64,000 nucleotides of DNA. It comes from Photobacterium angustum. GTDB lineage: Bacteria > Pseudomonadota > Gammaproteobacteria > Enterobacterales > Vibrionaceae. Shown here piece by piece: positions 38,239-48,381 of the stretch. The stretch's first letter is position 1. Each line of letters opens with the position of its first letter. The notes beneath the pieces were generated by a model. That model saw only the letters and a program-made list of their open reading frames with translations, did not search any database and had not been told where the DNA came from. The stretch spans positions 99,865 to 163,864 of the forward strand of contig NZ_PYOM01000013.1 in the NCBI RefSeq assembly GCF_003026365.1. Reading direction: 5' to 3'. A program made the position numbers and the translations under genes.

Positions 38239-41200
38239 TTACACCATGTGCTGACGAAATTGTTCAAGAAGATCTTCAAGGAACTTAATTCGCTTTTTAC
38301 GATCACTTTGCTCAGCAATTATTTTCAGTTTTGTTGGGCCTTCCATTCTGAAAATATTTGGCTGGGTTTGCAGTAAACCAACAAGGAAGGTTGGATTGAT
38401 TGCTGCATTTTGATCAAATTCGAAATAGCCGCCTTTTTCACCGTTCTCGATTTTCTTAATACCAAGCGTTGCTGCTTTAAGTTTGACACTGTTTACTGTC
38501 AGTAAGTTCGATGCCGCTTCTGGTAATAAGCCAAATCGGTCAATTAGCTCGACTTTAATTTCGTTTATCTCGTTGTCATCACTAGTACTTGCGATGCGCT
38601 TGTAAAGTGATAAACGCGTATTAATATCAGGGATGTAGTCATCAGGTAGTAGTGCTGGAATACGTAACTCAACTTCTGTTTGCTGTTTAAGTAGATCATC
38701 TAACGAAGGCTCTTTACCTTCTTTTAGGGCTTCAACGGCTTGTTCTAACATTTCCATAAAGAGGCTAAAGCCAACCGACTGAATTTGACCACTCTGTTCG
38801 TCACCAAGTAATTCACCAGCACCACGAATCTCTAAATCATGGGTTGCTAACGTAAAGCCTGCACCAAGATCTTCAAGAGAAGAAATGGCTTCAAGGCGTT
38901 TCACCGCATCTTTCGTCATACGCTTTGGATGTGGTGTTAATAGATAAGCATAAGCTTGGTGGTGAGAACGACCAACACGACCACGTAATTGGTGTAACTG
39001 AGCCAAGCCAAGATTATCTGCTCGATCCATAATAATGGTATTAGCGGTAGGGACATCGATACCAGTTTCAATAATTGTGGTACACACAAGTACATTAAAA
39101 CGTTGGTGGTAAAAATCGCCCATGATCTTTTCTAGTTCACGCTCGCGCATTTGCCCGTGAGCAAAGGTGATACGGGCTTCAGGGATCAACTTTGCTAAAT
39201 CTTCAGTGGTCTTTTCAATGCTATCGACTTCGTTATGCAGGAAGTAAACCTGACCACCACGGCTGATTTCACGTAGCACTGCTTCACGAATAACGGCATC
39301 ATCGGATTGGCGAACAAATGTTTTGATTGCTAAACGACGAGCCGGTGGCGTGGCGATAATTGAAAGATCGCGCATCCCACTCATTGCCATGTTTAATGTA
39401 CGAGGAATCGGTGTTGCCGTTAAGGTTAAGATATCGACATTGGCACGAATCGCTTTGATTTTCTCTTTCTGACGAACACCAAAACGGTGCTCTTCATCGA
39501 CAATTAATAAGCCTAAATCATGGTAGTTCACACTGCTGTTTAGTAGCTTATGAGTACCAATTAAGATGTCGATTTTACCTTCTTCGACATCCGCTAAAAT
39601 TTGTTTTTGCTCTTTTGCTGTTTTAAATCGAGATAATACCTCTACACGCACAGGAGTATTTGCAAAACGGTCACGGAAGTTTTCAAAGTGCTGTTGTGCC
39701 AATAGGGTAGTTGGCACTAACACAGTTACCTGTTTGTTATTATCAACGGCCACAAATGCAGCACGCATAGCGACTTCCGTTTTACCAAAGCCCACATCAC
39801 CACAAACAAGGCGATCCATAACCTTGGTTTGGCACATATCAGACAGGACAGCGTTAATTGCTAAGGCTTGATCGTAGGTTTCTTCATAAGGAAAACCTGC
39901 GCTAAATTCAGCGTACGCCTCACGATCTAGGGTAAATTTAACGCCTGGTTTTAACTCGCGTTTAGCGTAAACATCCAGTAATTCAGCCGCGACATCACGT
40001 ACTTTTTCTGCTGCTTTTCGGCGAGCCTTAGACCATGTTTCGCCACCTAATTTATGAATAGGTGCGGTATCTTCAGCACCACCTGAGTAGCTACTAATTA
40101 AATGCAGTGATGCAACAGGAACATAGAGTTTAGCGCCACCTTGATATTCCATTGTCACATACTCGGTTTTAATACCGCCCGCTTCAAGGGTTTGTAAACC
40201 TTGGTAACGTCCAATACCGTGATCAATATGAACGACAGGTTGCCCCACTTGCAGTTCAGCAAGGTTACGGATGATCGTATCGGCATTGACCGTGGTTTTT
40301 TTATCATCTCGACGGCGACGTTGAACAATACGTTCACCAAGTAAGTCACTTTCACACAAGAACGCAACAGCGGGATCATCAAGAATAAAGCCATTTTCAG
40401 CCGAGCCGATAACAAGGCTATGTTTGGTCGGGTTATCAAGGGCTTCATCTAAGGTTTTACAAACCAATGGACGGACTTTGATCCGTGCTAATAGATCTAG
40501 CAGTGCTTCTCGACGACCTTCAGAGGCAACAGAGAAAATGACTTTGCCTTGGAATTGCTCATCAAAGCGTCTTAGTTCAGCAAACGGTTCTTTAAGTTGA
40601 TGATTAATCGTGATACTTGGGACGGGTTTTAATTCTGGATTAAAACGGCCAGCTTTTTGGCTATCGACAGGCTCAGACTGAATACGAACACGAGGCAGGT
40701 TTTTAAAGCCTGTGAACATTTCATCTTTTGTTAGCCATAGCTCTTTAGGTTCAAGTAAAGGACGTAATGGATCAACACGGCGTTGATCGTAACGGTATTC
40801 AGCATCGGCTAAAAAGCTATCAACGGCAGGCTCTAAATCACCTAACGTGATAAGTAAAGACGTGTCAGGTAAGTAATCAAATAAGGTTTCTGTTTTATCA
40901 AAGAACAGCGGTTGCCAATATTCAATACCTGCAGGCCATGTGCGTTTGCTGACTTGTTGATAAATAGATTCTGGTTCACGACGAGCTTCAAAACGTTCAC
41001 GCCAGCGCATGCGGAAATTCTCAACTGCGATTTCATCAGTTGGGAACTCATGTGCAGGTAATAAATCGATACTATCAATTTCACCGGTAGAACGTTGGTT
41101 ATCTGGATCAAATTGACGAATAGAGTCGACTTCATCGTCAAAAAAATCGATACGATAAGGAGATTGACTTCCCATTGGGAACAAATCGAGTAAAGAGCCT

Positions 41201-41700
41201 CGGCTGGCATACTCGCCATGCTCCATTACTTGATCGACATGACGATAACCTGATACTTCAAGTTGTAGGCGCAGTTTTTCAAGTGACATTCGATCGCCAG
41301 CTTTTACGATTAAAGCATGCTGGTGGATGAATTCTCTTGGGGTTTGACGCTGAAGCAAGGTACTGATCGGCACCAAAATAATGCCAGATTTTTGACTTGG
41401 CATTTTGTATAAACGCGCTAAACGTTCTGAAATAATATCTTGGTGTGGCGAGAAATTATCATAAGGCAGAGTTTCCCAATCAGGAAAAACGTTTACCTCA
41501 ACATCACAAAATTGCGTGATTTCTGGCTGAAGTTTTAAGGCTGTTTGAGTATCAGGTACCACCGCAAGAACAGGGCCTTTGTGTGATGCTGCAACTTCTG
41601 CAAAAGACAGTGCAAGGGCTGCACCCTTGATATTACCGATATAACGGTTATCCCCAGCCTTACTAGGTAAGGGTATAGAAAGTAAGTGTTTATTATTCAT
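38239..41700 (-). CDS. mfd: Transcription-repair coupling factor
   Basis: 1153-aa ATP-dependent translocase that removes stalled RNA polymerase and recruits UvrA. UvrB-like N-terminus, RNA-polymerase interaction domain (GQPVVHIDHGIGRYQGL near residue 485), helicase motor with Walker A GDVGFGKTEVAMRAAF and DEEHRFG, translocation motif region, and C-terminal TRCF domain. Start overlaps the upstream PilZ gene stop by 8 bp. Confidence 0.97.
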   Translation of the reverse strand: MNNKHLLSIPLPSKAGDNRYIGNIKGAALALSFAEVAASHKGPVLAVVPDTQTALKLQPEITQFCDVEVNVFPDWETLPYDNFSPHQDIISERLARLYKMPSQKSGIILVPISTLLQRQTPREFIHQHALIVKAGDRMSLEKLRLQLEVSGYRHVDQVMEHGEYASRGSLLDLFPMGSQSPYRIDFFDDEVDSIRQFDPDNQRSTGEIDSIDLLPAHEFPTDEIAVENFRMRWRERFEARREPESIYQQVSKRTWPAGIEYWQPLFFDKTETLFDYLPDTSLLITLGDLEPAVDSFLADAEYRYDQRRVDPLRPLLEPKELWLTKDEMFTGFKNLPRVRIQSEPVDSQKAGRFNPELKPVPSITINHQLKEPFAELRRFDEQFQGKVIFSVASEGRREALLDLLARIKVRPLVCKTLDEALDNPTKHSLVIGSAENGFILDDPAVAFLCESDLLGERIVQRRRRDDKKTTVNADTIIRNLAELQVGQPVVHIDHGIGRYQGLQTLEAGGIKTEYVTMEYQGGAKLYVPVASLHLISSYSGGAEDTAPIHKLGGETWSKARRKAAEKVRDVAAELLDVYAKRELKPGVKFTLDREAYAEFSAGFPYEETYDQALAINAVLSDMCQTKVMDRLVCGDVGFGKTEVAMRAAFVAVDNNKQVTVLVPTTLLAQQHFENFRDRFANTPVRVEVLSRFKTAKEQKQILADVEEGKIDILIGTHKLLNSSVNYHDLGLLIVDEEHRFGVRQKEKIKAIRANVDILTLTATPIPRTLNMAMSGMRDLSIIATPPARRLAIKTFVRQSDDAVIREAVLREISRGGQVYFLHNEVDSIEKTTEDLAKLIPEARITFAHGQMRERELEKIMGDFYHQRFNVLVCTTIIETGIDVPTANTIIMDRADNLGLAQLHQLRGRVGRSHHQAYAYLLTPHPKRMTKDAVKRLEAISSLEDLGAGFTLATHDLEIRGAGELLGDEQSGQIQSVGFSLFMEMLEQAVEALKEGKEPSLDDLLKQQTEVELRIPALLPDDYIPDINTRLSLYKRIASTSDDNEINEIKVELIDRFGLLPEAASNLLTVNSVKLKAATLGIKKIENGEKGGYFEFDQNAAINPTFLVGLLQTQPNIFRMEGPTKLKIIAEQSDRKKRIKFLEDLLEQFRQHMV

Positions 41701-42277
41701 CGTTATTATTTAATTGTCGTTGTTGAGCACGTTGGCGTAAAAGTTTTTGCTGGCTATATAAAGCGGCGCGGATCAGCAAATCTCGATCATCTTCAAGCAA
41801 ACGGGTGTAACGCAATTTAATGATAAATTGCTCATCGCTAGCAATACTTTCGGTGACTTCAGCGTAGCAAAAAATAGCAGCGGCTGGGTAATCTAAAAAC
41901 AGTTTCACTCTAACATTAGTGCCAACCTGATAGGAAGATGAACTGGTAAAACTAAGGTTACTTGCGCCAAAAGTTAAGGTAGTAAAACGATAGGTAGGAT
42001 CATCTTGCTGCGATAAGACATAAGACAGTAATAGATTAATTTTACTGTTTTGTGCTGCAAGGTAATCCACTAATGCTTGGGTTTCATTTTTATTGAAACT
42101 GGCGAATAAACGATCGGCATTGTCTTCTAACGTCGAACACTCGCTGGCAATACGAAATAAAGGCGGGATTTCTGCATTGAAATCTTGTTCGTCAGGTACG
42201 CTTTCATTAGATGATAAACGTTCAACGTTAATAGTAAGCCCTAGCTGGACTGAAAAATACTCATCTTGTTGTGTCAT
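41693..42277 (-). CDS. PilZ-domain protein (PlzB-like)
   Basis: 194 aa. The position directly before mfd and divergent from lolC matches V. cholerae PlzB, as I recall. The C-terminal half is beta-rich with NLSFTSSSSYQVGTNVRVKLFL in the place of the D/N-x-S-x2-G motif. The usual RxxxR c-di-GMP-binding motif is not clear, so nucleotide binding is uncertain. Overlaps mfd by 8 bp and so is probably co-transcribed. Confidence 0.7.
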   Translation of the reverse strand: MTQQDEYFSVQLGLTINVERLSSNESVPDEQDFNAEIPPLFRIASECSTLEDNADRLFASFNKNETQALVDYLAAQNSKINLLLSYVLSQQDDPTYRFTTLTFGASNLSFTSSSSYQVGTNVRVKLFLDYPAAAIFCYAEVTESIASDEQFIIKLRYTRLLEDDRDLLIRAALYSQQKLLRQRAQQRQLNNNDE

Positions 42278-42530
42278 AACGCACTCACTGTGAATAAATC
42301 CTATTTCAAACTAATAATAGGAGCGGATGTCATAACTTACAGCCACAGCATATAAAGCTTGATTTAATTGAAGTGATTATTACTTAGCAATCATGCTAGA
42401 GCAAGAAAAGCGGCGTAAGTGTTTATCATTTAGTCACTGAATTTACATTACATTTACCATGTCGGATGGTAATTGGTGATGTGAACGAGTATTCTTTACC
42501 AACCTAATAAAGGAGTGGTTTCTCAATCCT

Positions 42531-43739
42531 ATGTTTCATCCAGTTTCTTTTTTTATTGGCTTACGTTATTTACGTGGTCGATCAGGCGATCGTTTTAGTC
42601 GCTTTGTCTCTTATATGTCTACAGCCGGTATTACTATTGGTGTAATGGCGTTAATTACCGTTATGTCTGTGATGAACGGCTTTGAAGATCAGCTAAAAGG
42701 TCGAATTTTAGGTGTTCTACCGCAAGCCGTAGTATCTAGTGCAGATGGACGAGTACCGTTATCAGAAAACGCACCAGAGGCGTTAAAACAATTACCACAT
42801 GTGACAGATGTAACGGCGATCACACGTGGTGAAGCGATTATTCAAAGTGCAAACTCTATTGCCGCAGGCACGATGATTGGTATTGAACCTAATCAATATG
42901 ATCCCATCTCACGTCATATGATGGTGGGGCGCTTAAGTGATCTTACTCCTGGAAGTTTTAAAATTGTTATTGGCCAAGCGTTGGCCGTTGAATTAGGTGT
43001 TCAACCTGGCGATAAAATTCGTTTAATGGTGACCAGTGCAAGTCAATTTACTCCAATTGGTCGTATGCCGAGCCAACGAAAGTTTGAAGTTTCAGGTATT
43101 TATGACACAGGATCTGATGTTGATAAACAATTGGTATACACCAATATTTCAGATGCAGGACGTTTGTTACGCTATAAACAGGATCAAATGACAGGTTGGC
43201 GTTTATACCTTGATGATCCATTCGTTGTTCCTGAATTAGCTAAATTGAAATTACCCAATGGTTGGACGTGGTCTGATTGGCGCGAGCAACGCGGTGAACT
43301 TTTCCAAGCTGTAAAAATGGAAAAGAATATGATGGGCTTGATGCTTGGTTTGATCATTGGTGTGGCGGCTTTTAACATTATTTCTGCTTTAGTGATGGTG
43401 GTGATGGAGAAACAATCTGAAGTCGCAATATTAAAAACCCAAGGTATGACTCATCGCCAAGTTTTGACGATTTTTATTGTTCAAGGTGCAAGTAGTGGTG
43501 TTATCGGTGCATTATTAGGTGGTTTGCTCGGCGCGTTAGTCGCGCATTATCTTAATACCATTATCTCTGTTTTAGGTGTTGATTTAGCATCGATCGGTGG
43601 CACATTACCAACCGTGATTGAACCGCTGCAAATTATGTTTGTTATTTTAGGCGCTATAAGCTTGAGTTTATTAGCGACTGTTTTTCCTTCTTATCGTGCG
43701 GCCGCTGTCCGTCCTGCTGAGGCTCTTCGTTATGAATAA
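42531..43739 (+). CDS. lolC: LolC, lipoprotein-releasing permease
   Basis: 402-aa inner-membrane subunit of the LolCDE ABC transporter that extracts outer-membrane lipoproteins and passes them to LolA. Four TM segments with a large periplasmic domain between TM1 ([23 protein letters not shown]) and TM2; FtsX-type C-terminus. AGGAG lies about 15 bases before the ATG, further than ideal. First of three overlapping genes. Confidence 0.94.
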   Translation: MFHPVSFFIGLRYLRGRSGDRFSRFVSYMSTAGITIGVMALITVMSVMNGFEDQLKGRILGVLPQAVVSSADGRVPLSENAPEALKQLPHVTDVTAITRGEAIIQSANSIAAGTMIGIEPNQYDPISRHMMVGRLSDLTPGSFKIVIGQALAVELGVQPGDKIRLMVTSASQFTPIGRMPSQRKFEVSGIYDTGSDVDKQLVYTNISDAGRLLRYKQDQMTGWRLYLDDPFVVPELAKLKLPNGWTWSDWREQRGELFQAVKMEKNMMGLMLGLIIGVAAFNIISALVMVVMEKQSEVAILKTQGMTHRQVLTIFIVQGASSGVIGALLGGLLGALVAHYLNTIISVLGVDLASIGGTLPTVIEPLQIMFVILGAISLSLLATVFPSYRAAAVRPAEALRYE

Positions 43740-44424
43740 TGCGTTGTTATCTTGTCACCAACTTTGTAAAACCTATAAAGAAGGGCAGTTTGAGACAGAA
43801 GTTTTAAAGAAAGTTGATTTAGAGATTGCTGACAATGAGTTGGTCGCTATCGTGGGATCATCAGGCTCAGGGAAAAGTACACTGTTGCATATTTTAGGGG
43901 CATTAGATGCACCCACTGATGGAGAAGTGTTCTTTAAAGGGCAGCGCTTAGATATTTTAAGTGCGAACAAACAAGCTAAAATTCGTAATCAAGAAATTGG
44001 CTTTGTATACCAGTTTCACCACTTACTCGCGGACTTTACTGCCGTTGAAAATGTCGCTATGCCGTTGTTAATTGGCGGCAAAAGTGTTAGTCAAGCGCGG
44101 ACATGTGCACAAGATATGCTGTCTTTAGTGGGGCTTAGTCATCGTTATGAGCACCGTCCTTCGGAATTGAGTGGTGGTGAACGTCAACGTGTCGCCATTG
44201 CGCGTGCTTTAGTTAACAATCCTTCTATTGTTTTAGCTGATGAACCTACGGGTAACCTTGATCATAAAACAGCATTAGAAATTTATGACTTAATGCGTAA
44301 ATTAAATGCAGAATCAGGTACTGCATTTTTAGTCGTTACTCATGATAGTGAATTAGCGGCAAAGCTTGACCGTTGTATGCATATGCAAGATGGCGTGTTA
44401 TCTCAAGTCGTTGTGGAGGCTTAA
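43732..44424 (+). CDS. lolD: LolD, lipoprotein-releasing ATPase
   Basis: 230-aa ATPase of LolCDE. Walker [11 protein letters not shown]-loop [21 protein letters not shown] signature [15 protein letters not shown] and Walker [10 protein letters not shown]. The ATG at 43732 overlaps lolC by 8 bp and matches E. coli LolD (MNKILLQC); the frame is open to 43696. Confidence 0.95.
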   Translation: MNNALLSCHQLCKTYKEGQFETEVLKKVDLEIADNELVAIVGSSGSGKSTLLHILGALDAPTDGEVFFKGQRLDILSANKQAKIRNQEIGFVYQFHHLLADFTAVENVAMPLLIGGKSVSQARTCAQDMLSLVGLSHRYEHRPSELSGGERQRVAIARALVNNPSIVLADEPTGNLDHKTALEIYDLMRKLNAESGTAFLVVTHDSELAAKLDRCMHMQDGVLSQVVVEA

Positions 44425-45671
44425 TGTTTCGCCCTCTTTCTTTATATATAGGTAGTCGTTTTAATCGTTCGAAAAAACGTAACCGAATGGTGTCATTTAT
44501 TTCAATGTCATCCATGTTAGGCATTGCCGTCGGTGTTGCGGTGATCATTGTTGGTTTGTCAGCAATGAATGGCTTTGAACGTGAGTTACAAACCCGTGTG
44601 TTATCTGTGATCCCACAAGGTGAATTACAGGCGGTTGAGCCTCCTTTAAATAATTGGCAACCGCTAGTTCAACAAATAGAAAAACATCCGGATGTGACAG
44701 CGGCTGCGCCTTATGTTGAATTCACAGCATTACTTGAAAAAGGCACAAAGCTAAAAGCTGTCGGTGTTCGAGGTGTTAATCCTCAAGAGCAACTTAAAGT
44801 AAGTGAATTACCGCGCTATGTTTTAAATGATGCATGGAGTAAATTTACCGCAGGTAAAAAAGAAGTCATTTTAGGTCAAGGCGTTGCTAAAAGTCTTAAC
44901 GTGAAAGTGGGGGATTGGTTAACCGCAATGATCCCTAATGCTGATCCCGAAATGACCCAGCTTCGGGCTCCTCATCGTATTCGATTACAAGTGGCGGGTA
45001 TTTTAGCGCTTGGAGGGGAAATCGATCATAAACTGGCGATAGTGCCATTGGCTGATGCACAAAAGTACATGGATATGGGACAAGGTGTCTCTGGTATTCA
45101 AATTAATGTGGATAAAGTACTAGAAGCGCAGCGTATTGTTAAAGAAGTGGGGAATACTCTTCCCGTCTATGTTTATCTGAAAAGTTGGACGCAACAATAT
45201 GGCTACATGTACCGTGATATTCAGTTAGTTCGTACGATTATGTATTTAGTCATGGTATTGGTTATCGGTGTTGCGTGCTTCAACATCGTTTCAACTTTGA
45301 TGATGGCTGTGAAAGATCGAGCTTCTGATATCGCTATATTAAGAACCATGGGGGCAAGTGATCGCTTAGTAAAATCCATCTTTATTTGGCATGGCGTATT
45401 ATCTGGTGTGTTAGGTAGCGTGATGGGGTCAATATTTGGTTGTTTATTGGCTGTTAACTTAACTCATATTGTTCGAGTAATAGAAAAGATAATTGGTCAC
45501 CGGTTCTTATCGGGGGATATTTATTTTATTGATTTCCTACCAACTCAGTTAGCCTATAAAGATGTGCTAATTGTATCTATAACAGCAATTATACTCAGCC
45601 TTGTAGCTACTTGGTATCCAGCTCGTCGAGCTAGTAGTTTACAACCCGCCCGAGTATTAAGCGCGAAATAG
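44424..45671 (+). CDS. lolE: LolE, lipoprotein-releasing permease
   Basis: 415-aa second permease of LolCDE. N-terminus FRPLSLYIGSRFNRSKKRNR, TM1 GIAVGVAVIIVGLSAMNGFE, and FtsX-like TM2-4 at the C-terminus (RAVNLTHIVR region to PARRASSLQPARVLS). Start codon at 44424 overlaps the lolD stop (TAATG). Last gene of the operon. Confidence 0.94.
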   Translation: MFRPLSLYIGSRFNRSKKRNRMVSFISMSSMLGIAVGVAVIIVGLSAMNGFERELQTRVLSVIPQGELQAVEPPLNNWQPLVQQIEKHPDVTAAAPYVEFTALLEKGTKLKAVGVRGVNPQEQLKVSELPRYVLNDAWSKFTAGKKEVILGQGVAKSLNVKVGDWLTAMIPNADPEMTQLRAPHRIRLQVAGILALGGEIDHKLAIVPLADAQKYMDMGQGVSGIQINVDKVLEAQRIVKEVGNTLPVYVYLKSWTQQYGYMYRDIQLVRTIMYLVMVLVIGVACFNIVSTLMMAVKDRASDIAILRTMGASDRLVKSIFIWHGVLSGVLGSVMGSIFGCLLAVNLTHIVRVIEKIIGHRFLSGDIYFIDFLPTQLAYKDVLIVSITAIILSLVATWYPARRASSLQPARVLSAK

Positions 45672-45692
45672 TCTTGTTACATTATCTTTATT

Positions 45693-45719
45693 AAACGGAG
45701 CCACATTGGCTCCGTTTTT
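45693..45719 (+). terminator. Terminator after lolE
   Basis: 11-bp perfect stem AAACGGAGCCA / TGGCTCCGTTT with 3-nt loop and T-run. Confidence 0.92.
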
Positions 45720-46352
45720 CTATCTATAGATTAAGCTACACATATTCTTCTAGTGTTAACATTTCGCTTTTCAATGAAGTTTAATTGTGACTGTTAAATC
45801 ATAATAACTGGAAGTACTGTTATTTTTGATATGTGTTTAAGCGATCTTGCTATCTTATGAATAGAGAGAAGTCGCTATTATCATATGATTAAAATCAACG
45901 TCATTATTTAATAAAAATAGTTGAAGTCTCTTACGTGATAAAAATAAAGAACAATAAATATTATAGATAAATAGCTCTCTTTTAAGTTTTATTGGTGATT
46001 ATTTGGTCGATATATAAATAATATTCAAGAGATTGTGAATTTTATTTTCATTTTATTTTTCACAATGCTTTTTTATTTAGCATGTTGCTTGTTTTTTGCG
46101 CTCTCATGGGTGGGTTCAACTGAAAAATTGAACCTTTTTACTTATAAGTTGTGAATGGTGTTCATTTGAAAATTAATTAAGTTGTTTCATTTAACAGGCA
46201 TGAAACTGCGTGCTAATTTTGTCGCCACTGATTTATGGATACAAGTTGTCGTATACGGATTGTTACTTCTCGATTTAAGTAACCTTACGCAGCAAAGGGA
46301 TTGCACTTAAGTGGGCTACTTGTTTAAAAATTAAAAACATTTAGGAAAAATA
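45720..46352. other. 633-bp AT-rich intergenic region
   Basis: Between lolE and an outer-membrane protein gene. No coding frame is supported. It holds an inverted repeat TTGTGAA / TTCACAA (46033-46067) and a terminator-like hairpin at 46113-46139 that no annotated gene needs. A non-coding RNA ending at that hairpin is possible. Confidence 0.4.
46113..46139 (+). terminator. Orphan terminator-like hairpin
   Basis: GGTTCAA / TTGAACC with 8-nt loop and five T. The nearest upstream gene, lolE, already has its own terminator 400 bp earlier. It lies 214 bp before the next start. Confidence 0.6.
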
Positions 46353-46892
46353 ATGAAAAAGAATGCACTAAGCCTTCTCGTGGCACTATCTGTATTAGCT
46401 CCTGTAGCAGCACAAGCAGCCGTTCAACTACCAGCTGGTACGCAAGAGATCGGTGTACAAGGTAACGCTAAACTAGGTAGTGGTTGGCATGCTGATCTTA
46501 ACGGTACTTACGGTACTTTCGTTAAAGATAACTGGGAAGTAGGTGGTACTGCGACTGTTCGTGCTCAAGATGCAAATGATGAATTTAGCGGTCAGCTAGG
46601 TGTATTCACAGAGTACAACTTCGTGAACTCTACTAACTGGGTTCCTTACGTAGGTGCTGCTGCTGAAGTTGGTGGTTTATCTCTAAGCAACGAAGGTTCT
46701 GACAGCAACTGGGGCGCAAATGCTAAGTTCTCTGCTGGTGTTAAATACTTTATTAACCCTAACGTTGCTATCACTTCTGAAGTTAACTACAGCATCGCAA
46801 CTGATAAGATCTTCTCTGGTGATTCTTACTCAAGCGAGCAAGCTAAGAACAGCCTAACTAATATCGTATTCGGTACTCGTTTCTACTTCTAA
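46353..46892 (+). CDS. Small outer-membrane beta-barrel protein
   Basis: 179 aa. Signal peptide MKKNALSLLVALSVLAPVAAQA, then eight or so alternating strands (WEVGGTATVRAQD, WVPYVGAAAEVGGLS, ANAKFSAGVKYFINPNVAITSEVNY) ending with aromatic FGTRFYF, typical of OmpA/OmpX/OmpW-size barrels. The exact family is not recognised. AGGA ribosome site. Codon use in the mature part (CTA, GGT, AAC) suggests high expression. Own terminator. Confidence 0.8.
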   Translation: MKKNALSLLVALSVLAPVAAQAAVQLPAGTQEIGVQGNAKLGSGWHADLNGTYGTFVKDNWEVGGTATVRAQDANDEFSGQLGVFTEYNFVNSTNWVPYVGAAAEVGGLSLSNEGSDSNWGANAKFSAGVKYFINPNVAITSEVNYSIATDKIFSGDSYSSEQAKNSLTNIVFGTRFYF

Positions 46893-46917
46893 GCTTAAAC
46901 AGCATTACGATGTAATA

Positions 46918-46946
46918 AAAAACCCGCTTTTAGCGGGTTTTTTTTG
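46918..46946 (+). terminator. Terminator after outer-membrane protein gene
   Basis: AACCCGC / GCGGGTT with 5-nt loop and eight T. Confidence 0.93.
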
Positions 46947-47060
46947 TATATAAAATTCGGAGTATAAGCCGTACAAAGTATCCATACTCCTATAGAGTGA
47001 AGTATGTAAGAAGAGAGGTGAGGTTGTCGCTAGCGAGGAGGAAAATTGGTATGTCACATT

Positions 47061-47111
47061 AAAAGAAAGTCTGCTTAACGTATTGCATTAAGCGTGAAGT
47101 ATAAGCAGACT
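47061..47111 (-). terminator. Terminator after dedA-family gene
   Basis: 10-bp stem AGTCTGCTTA / TAAGCAGACT with a 24-nt loop, then TTCTTTT on the minus strand. 11 bp past the stop. Confidence 0.7.
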
Positions 47112-47121
47112 ATTTTAATTC

Positions 47122-47790
47122 TCAAGGTAGTGCTTTAGACTTTTTAAATCGCTTTAAAAGCCAAGTACTTGATAAGCTAACAATAGCAATAGCGAGAGTA
47201 ACAAATGGTGCTACCATCAATACCATTGTTGCTACTTTGGCGATTTTTTCTGGAAGCAGCGTTAATAAGTAACCTAACCCTGTTAATAGTAATACCCAAG
47301 CTGTAGCACTTAACCAAGCAAAACGGAAAAAGTGAGCCTGACTTTTAATCCTAAATCCCATCATTAAAGGTAATAAAGGGCGGACAACAGGAATAAATCG
47401 TGCGGTAAACAATGCAACAATACCATGACGAATAAGTAAATTATCCACCGTTTTCATTCGATGAGGTGGCACCATATTCACCCAACCTTTTACTTTTGGT
47501 AGATGATCCAGCCAGCGACCTTGCAAATAAGCCAACCAACTACCGATGGCAGACGCCACTATTAATAAGAATACTATCAATTTAAAATCAATGATCCCCA
47601 TTGCACCTAATGTTCCAGCAAGAATAACGATGCTATCGCAAGGTAGGGGAGCTGCAGGTAAAAATGCACTTTCTAACCAAATGACAAATGTTACACAAAC
47701 ATAAATCATCACCATGCTTTCTGGGTTTTGTAATGCAACAAAATCTTGATGCCAGAGCGCAGAAAAAATAGATACAAATGAATCAAGCAT
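47122..47790 (-). CDS. DedA-family membrane protein
   Basis: 222 aa inner-membrane protein of the DedA/VTT superfamily. ESAFLPAAPLPCDSIVILAGTLG and the re-entrant motif FTARFIPVVRPLLPLMMGF with the conserved Arg residues of YqjA/YghB. Family members act in envelope homeostasis, some as undecaprenyl-phosphate flippases; which role applies here is not shown. Confidence 0.88.
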   Translation of the reverse strand: MLDSFVSIFSALWHQDFVALQNPESMVMIYVCVTFVIWLESAFLPAAPLPCDSIVILAGTLGAMGIIDFKLIVFLLIVASAIGSWLAYLQGRWLDHLPKVKGWVNMVPPHRMKTVDNLLIRHGIVALFTARFIPVVRPLLPLMMGFRIKSQAHFFRFAWLSATAWVLLLTGLGYLLTLLPEKIAKVATMVLMVAPFVTLAIAIVSLSSTWLLKRFKKSKALP

Positions 47791-47836
47791 CTATGTGTCC
47801 TTGTAATAAAAGTAGAAAATAAAATGTCGGTTGATG

Positions 47837-48214
47837 TTATTGAAACAGTGGCTCCCGACTATGTGTAAAACGAAATTGAAAATTGGCTAGAGGTAAAAGT
47901 TTTTTCCGTTTTAAACAAAGTTTTTCTATAGGTATCAGTATGTAAGAGAGTGAAACATTACTCTTTTGCCGTAACAAAGCAAGCAAATGATCACGTTGAT
48001 GAGACAACGGAGAGATCGCCAGTTTAGGTAATGAGAGTAAAACGCGATAGCGCTGTGTTGAAGATATAAAAGTAGGGTCAACAGACGTTGTTGGTGTCGT
48101 TTGTTTAAGGTATTGGTTTGTATTAATTGCACTTGTTGTTGCAGACGCATAGTAATGAAAGAAAGCGCAACCAAGCAATAATGAGAAAACGTATAGTCGT
48201 TGAATACACGGCAT
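47837..48214 (-). CDS. Hypothetical secreted or membrane-anchored protein
   Basis: 125 aa with an N-terminal hydrophobic stretch (LYVFSLLLGCAFFHYYASA) that could be a signal peptide or lipobox (LLGC), then a Thr/Ser-rich stretch and a basic C-terminus. No family recognised. It lies 46 bp upstream of the dedA-family gene on the same strand, so may share its transcript. Another frame here (47935-48174) is also open, so the call is tentative. Confidence 0.4.
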   Translation of the reverse strand: MPCIQRLYVFSLLLGCAFFHYYASATTSAINTNQYLKQTTPTTSVDPTFISSTQRYRVLLSLPKLAISPLSHQRDHLLALLRQKSNVSLSYILIPIEKLCLKRKKLLPLANFQFRFTHSREPLFQ

Positions 48215-48322
48215 TGCTATATCTTAGTTAAAGTAATCTGCAGCGTTATTAGTACTGAAATTACGATTAAATAGCAAACGTTTAGTTGTGTACAAATATT
48301 GCAAATACTTTTCGGTATCTGA

Positions 48323-48359
48323 ATAAAAAAAGCCTCAATATCAAAAATATTGAGGCTTT
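48323..48359 (-). terminator. Terminator after hdeD-like gene
   Basis: 13-bp stem AAAGCCTCAATAT / ATATTGAGGCTTT with 5-nt loop and a T-run on the minus strand. Confidence 0.9.
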
Positions 48360-48381
48360 ATATATAGGCTCTATTTTTATG

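Noticed and set aside
47935..48174. Alternative 79-codon frame in the hypothetical gene before dedA
   Set aside because: The 125-codon frame has a better signal-like N-terminus; neither is strongly supported.
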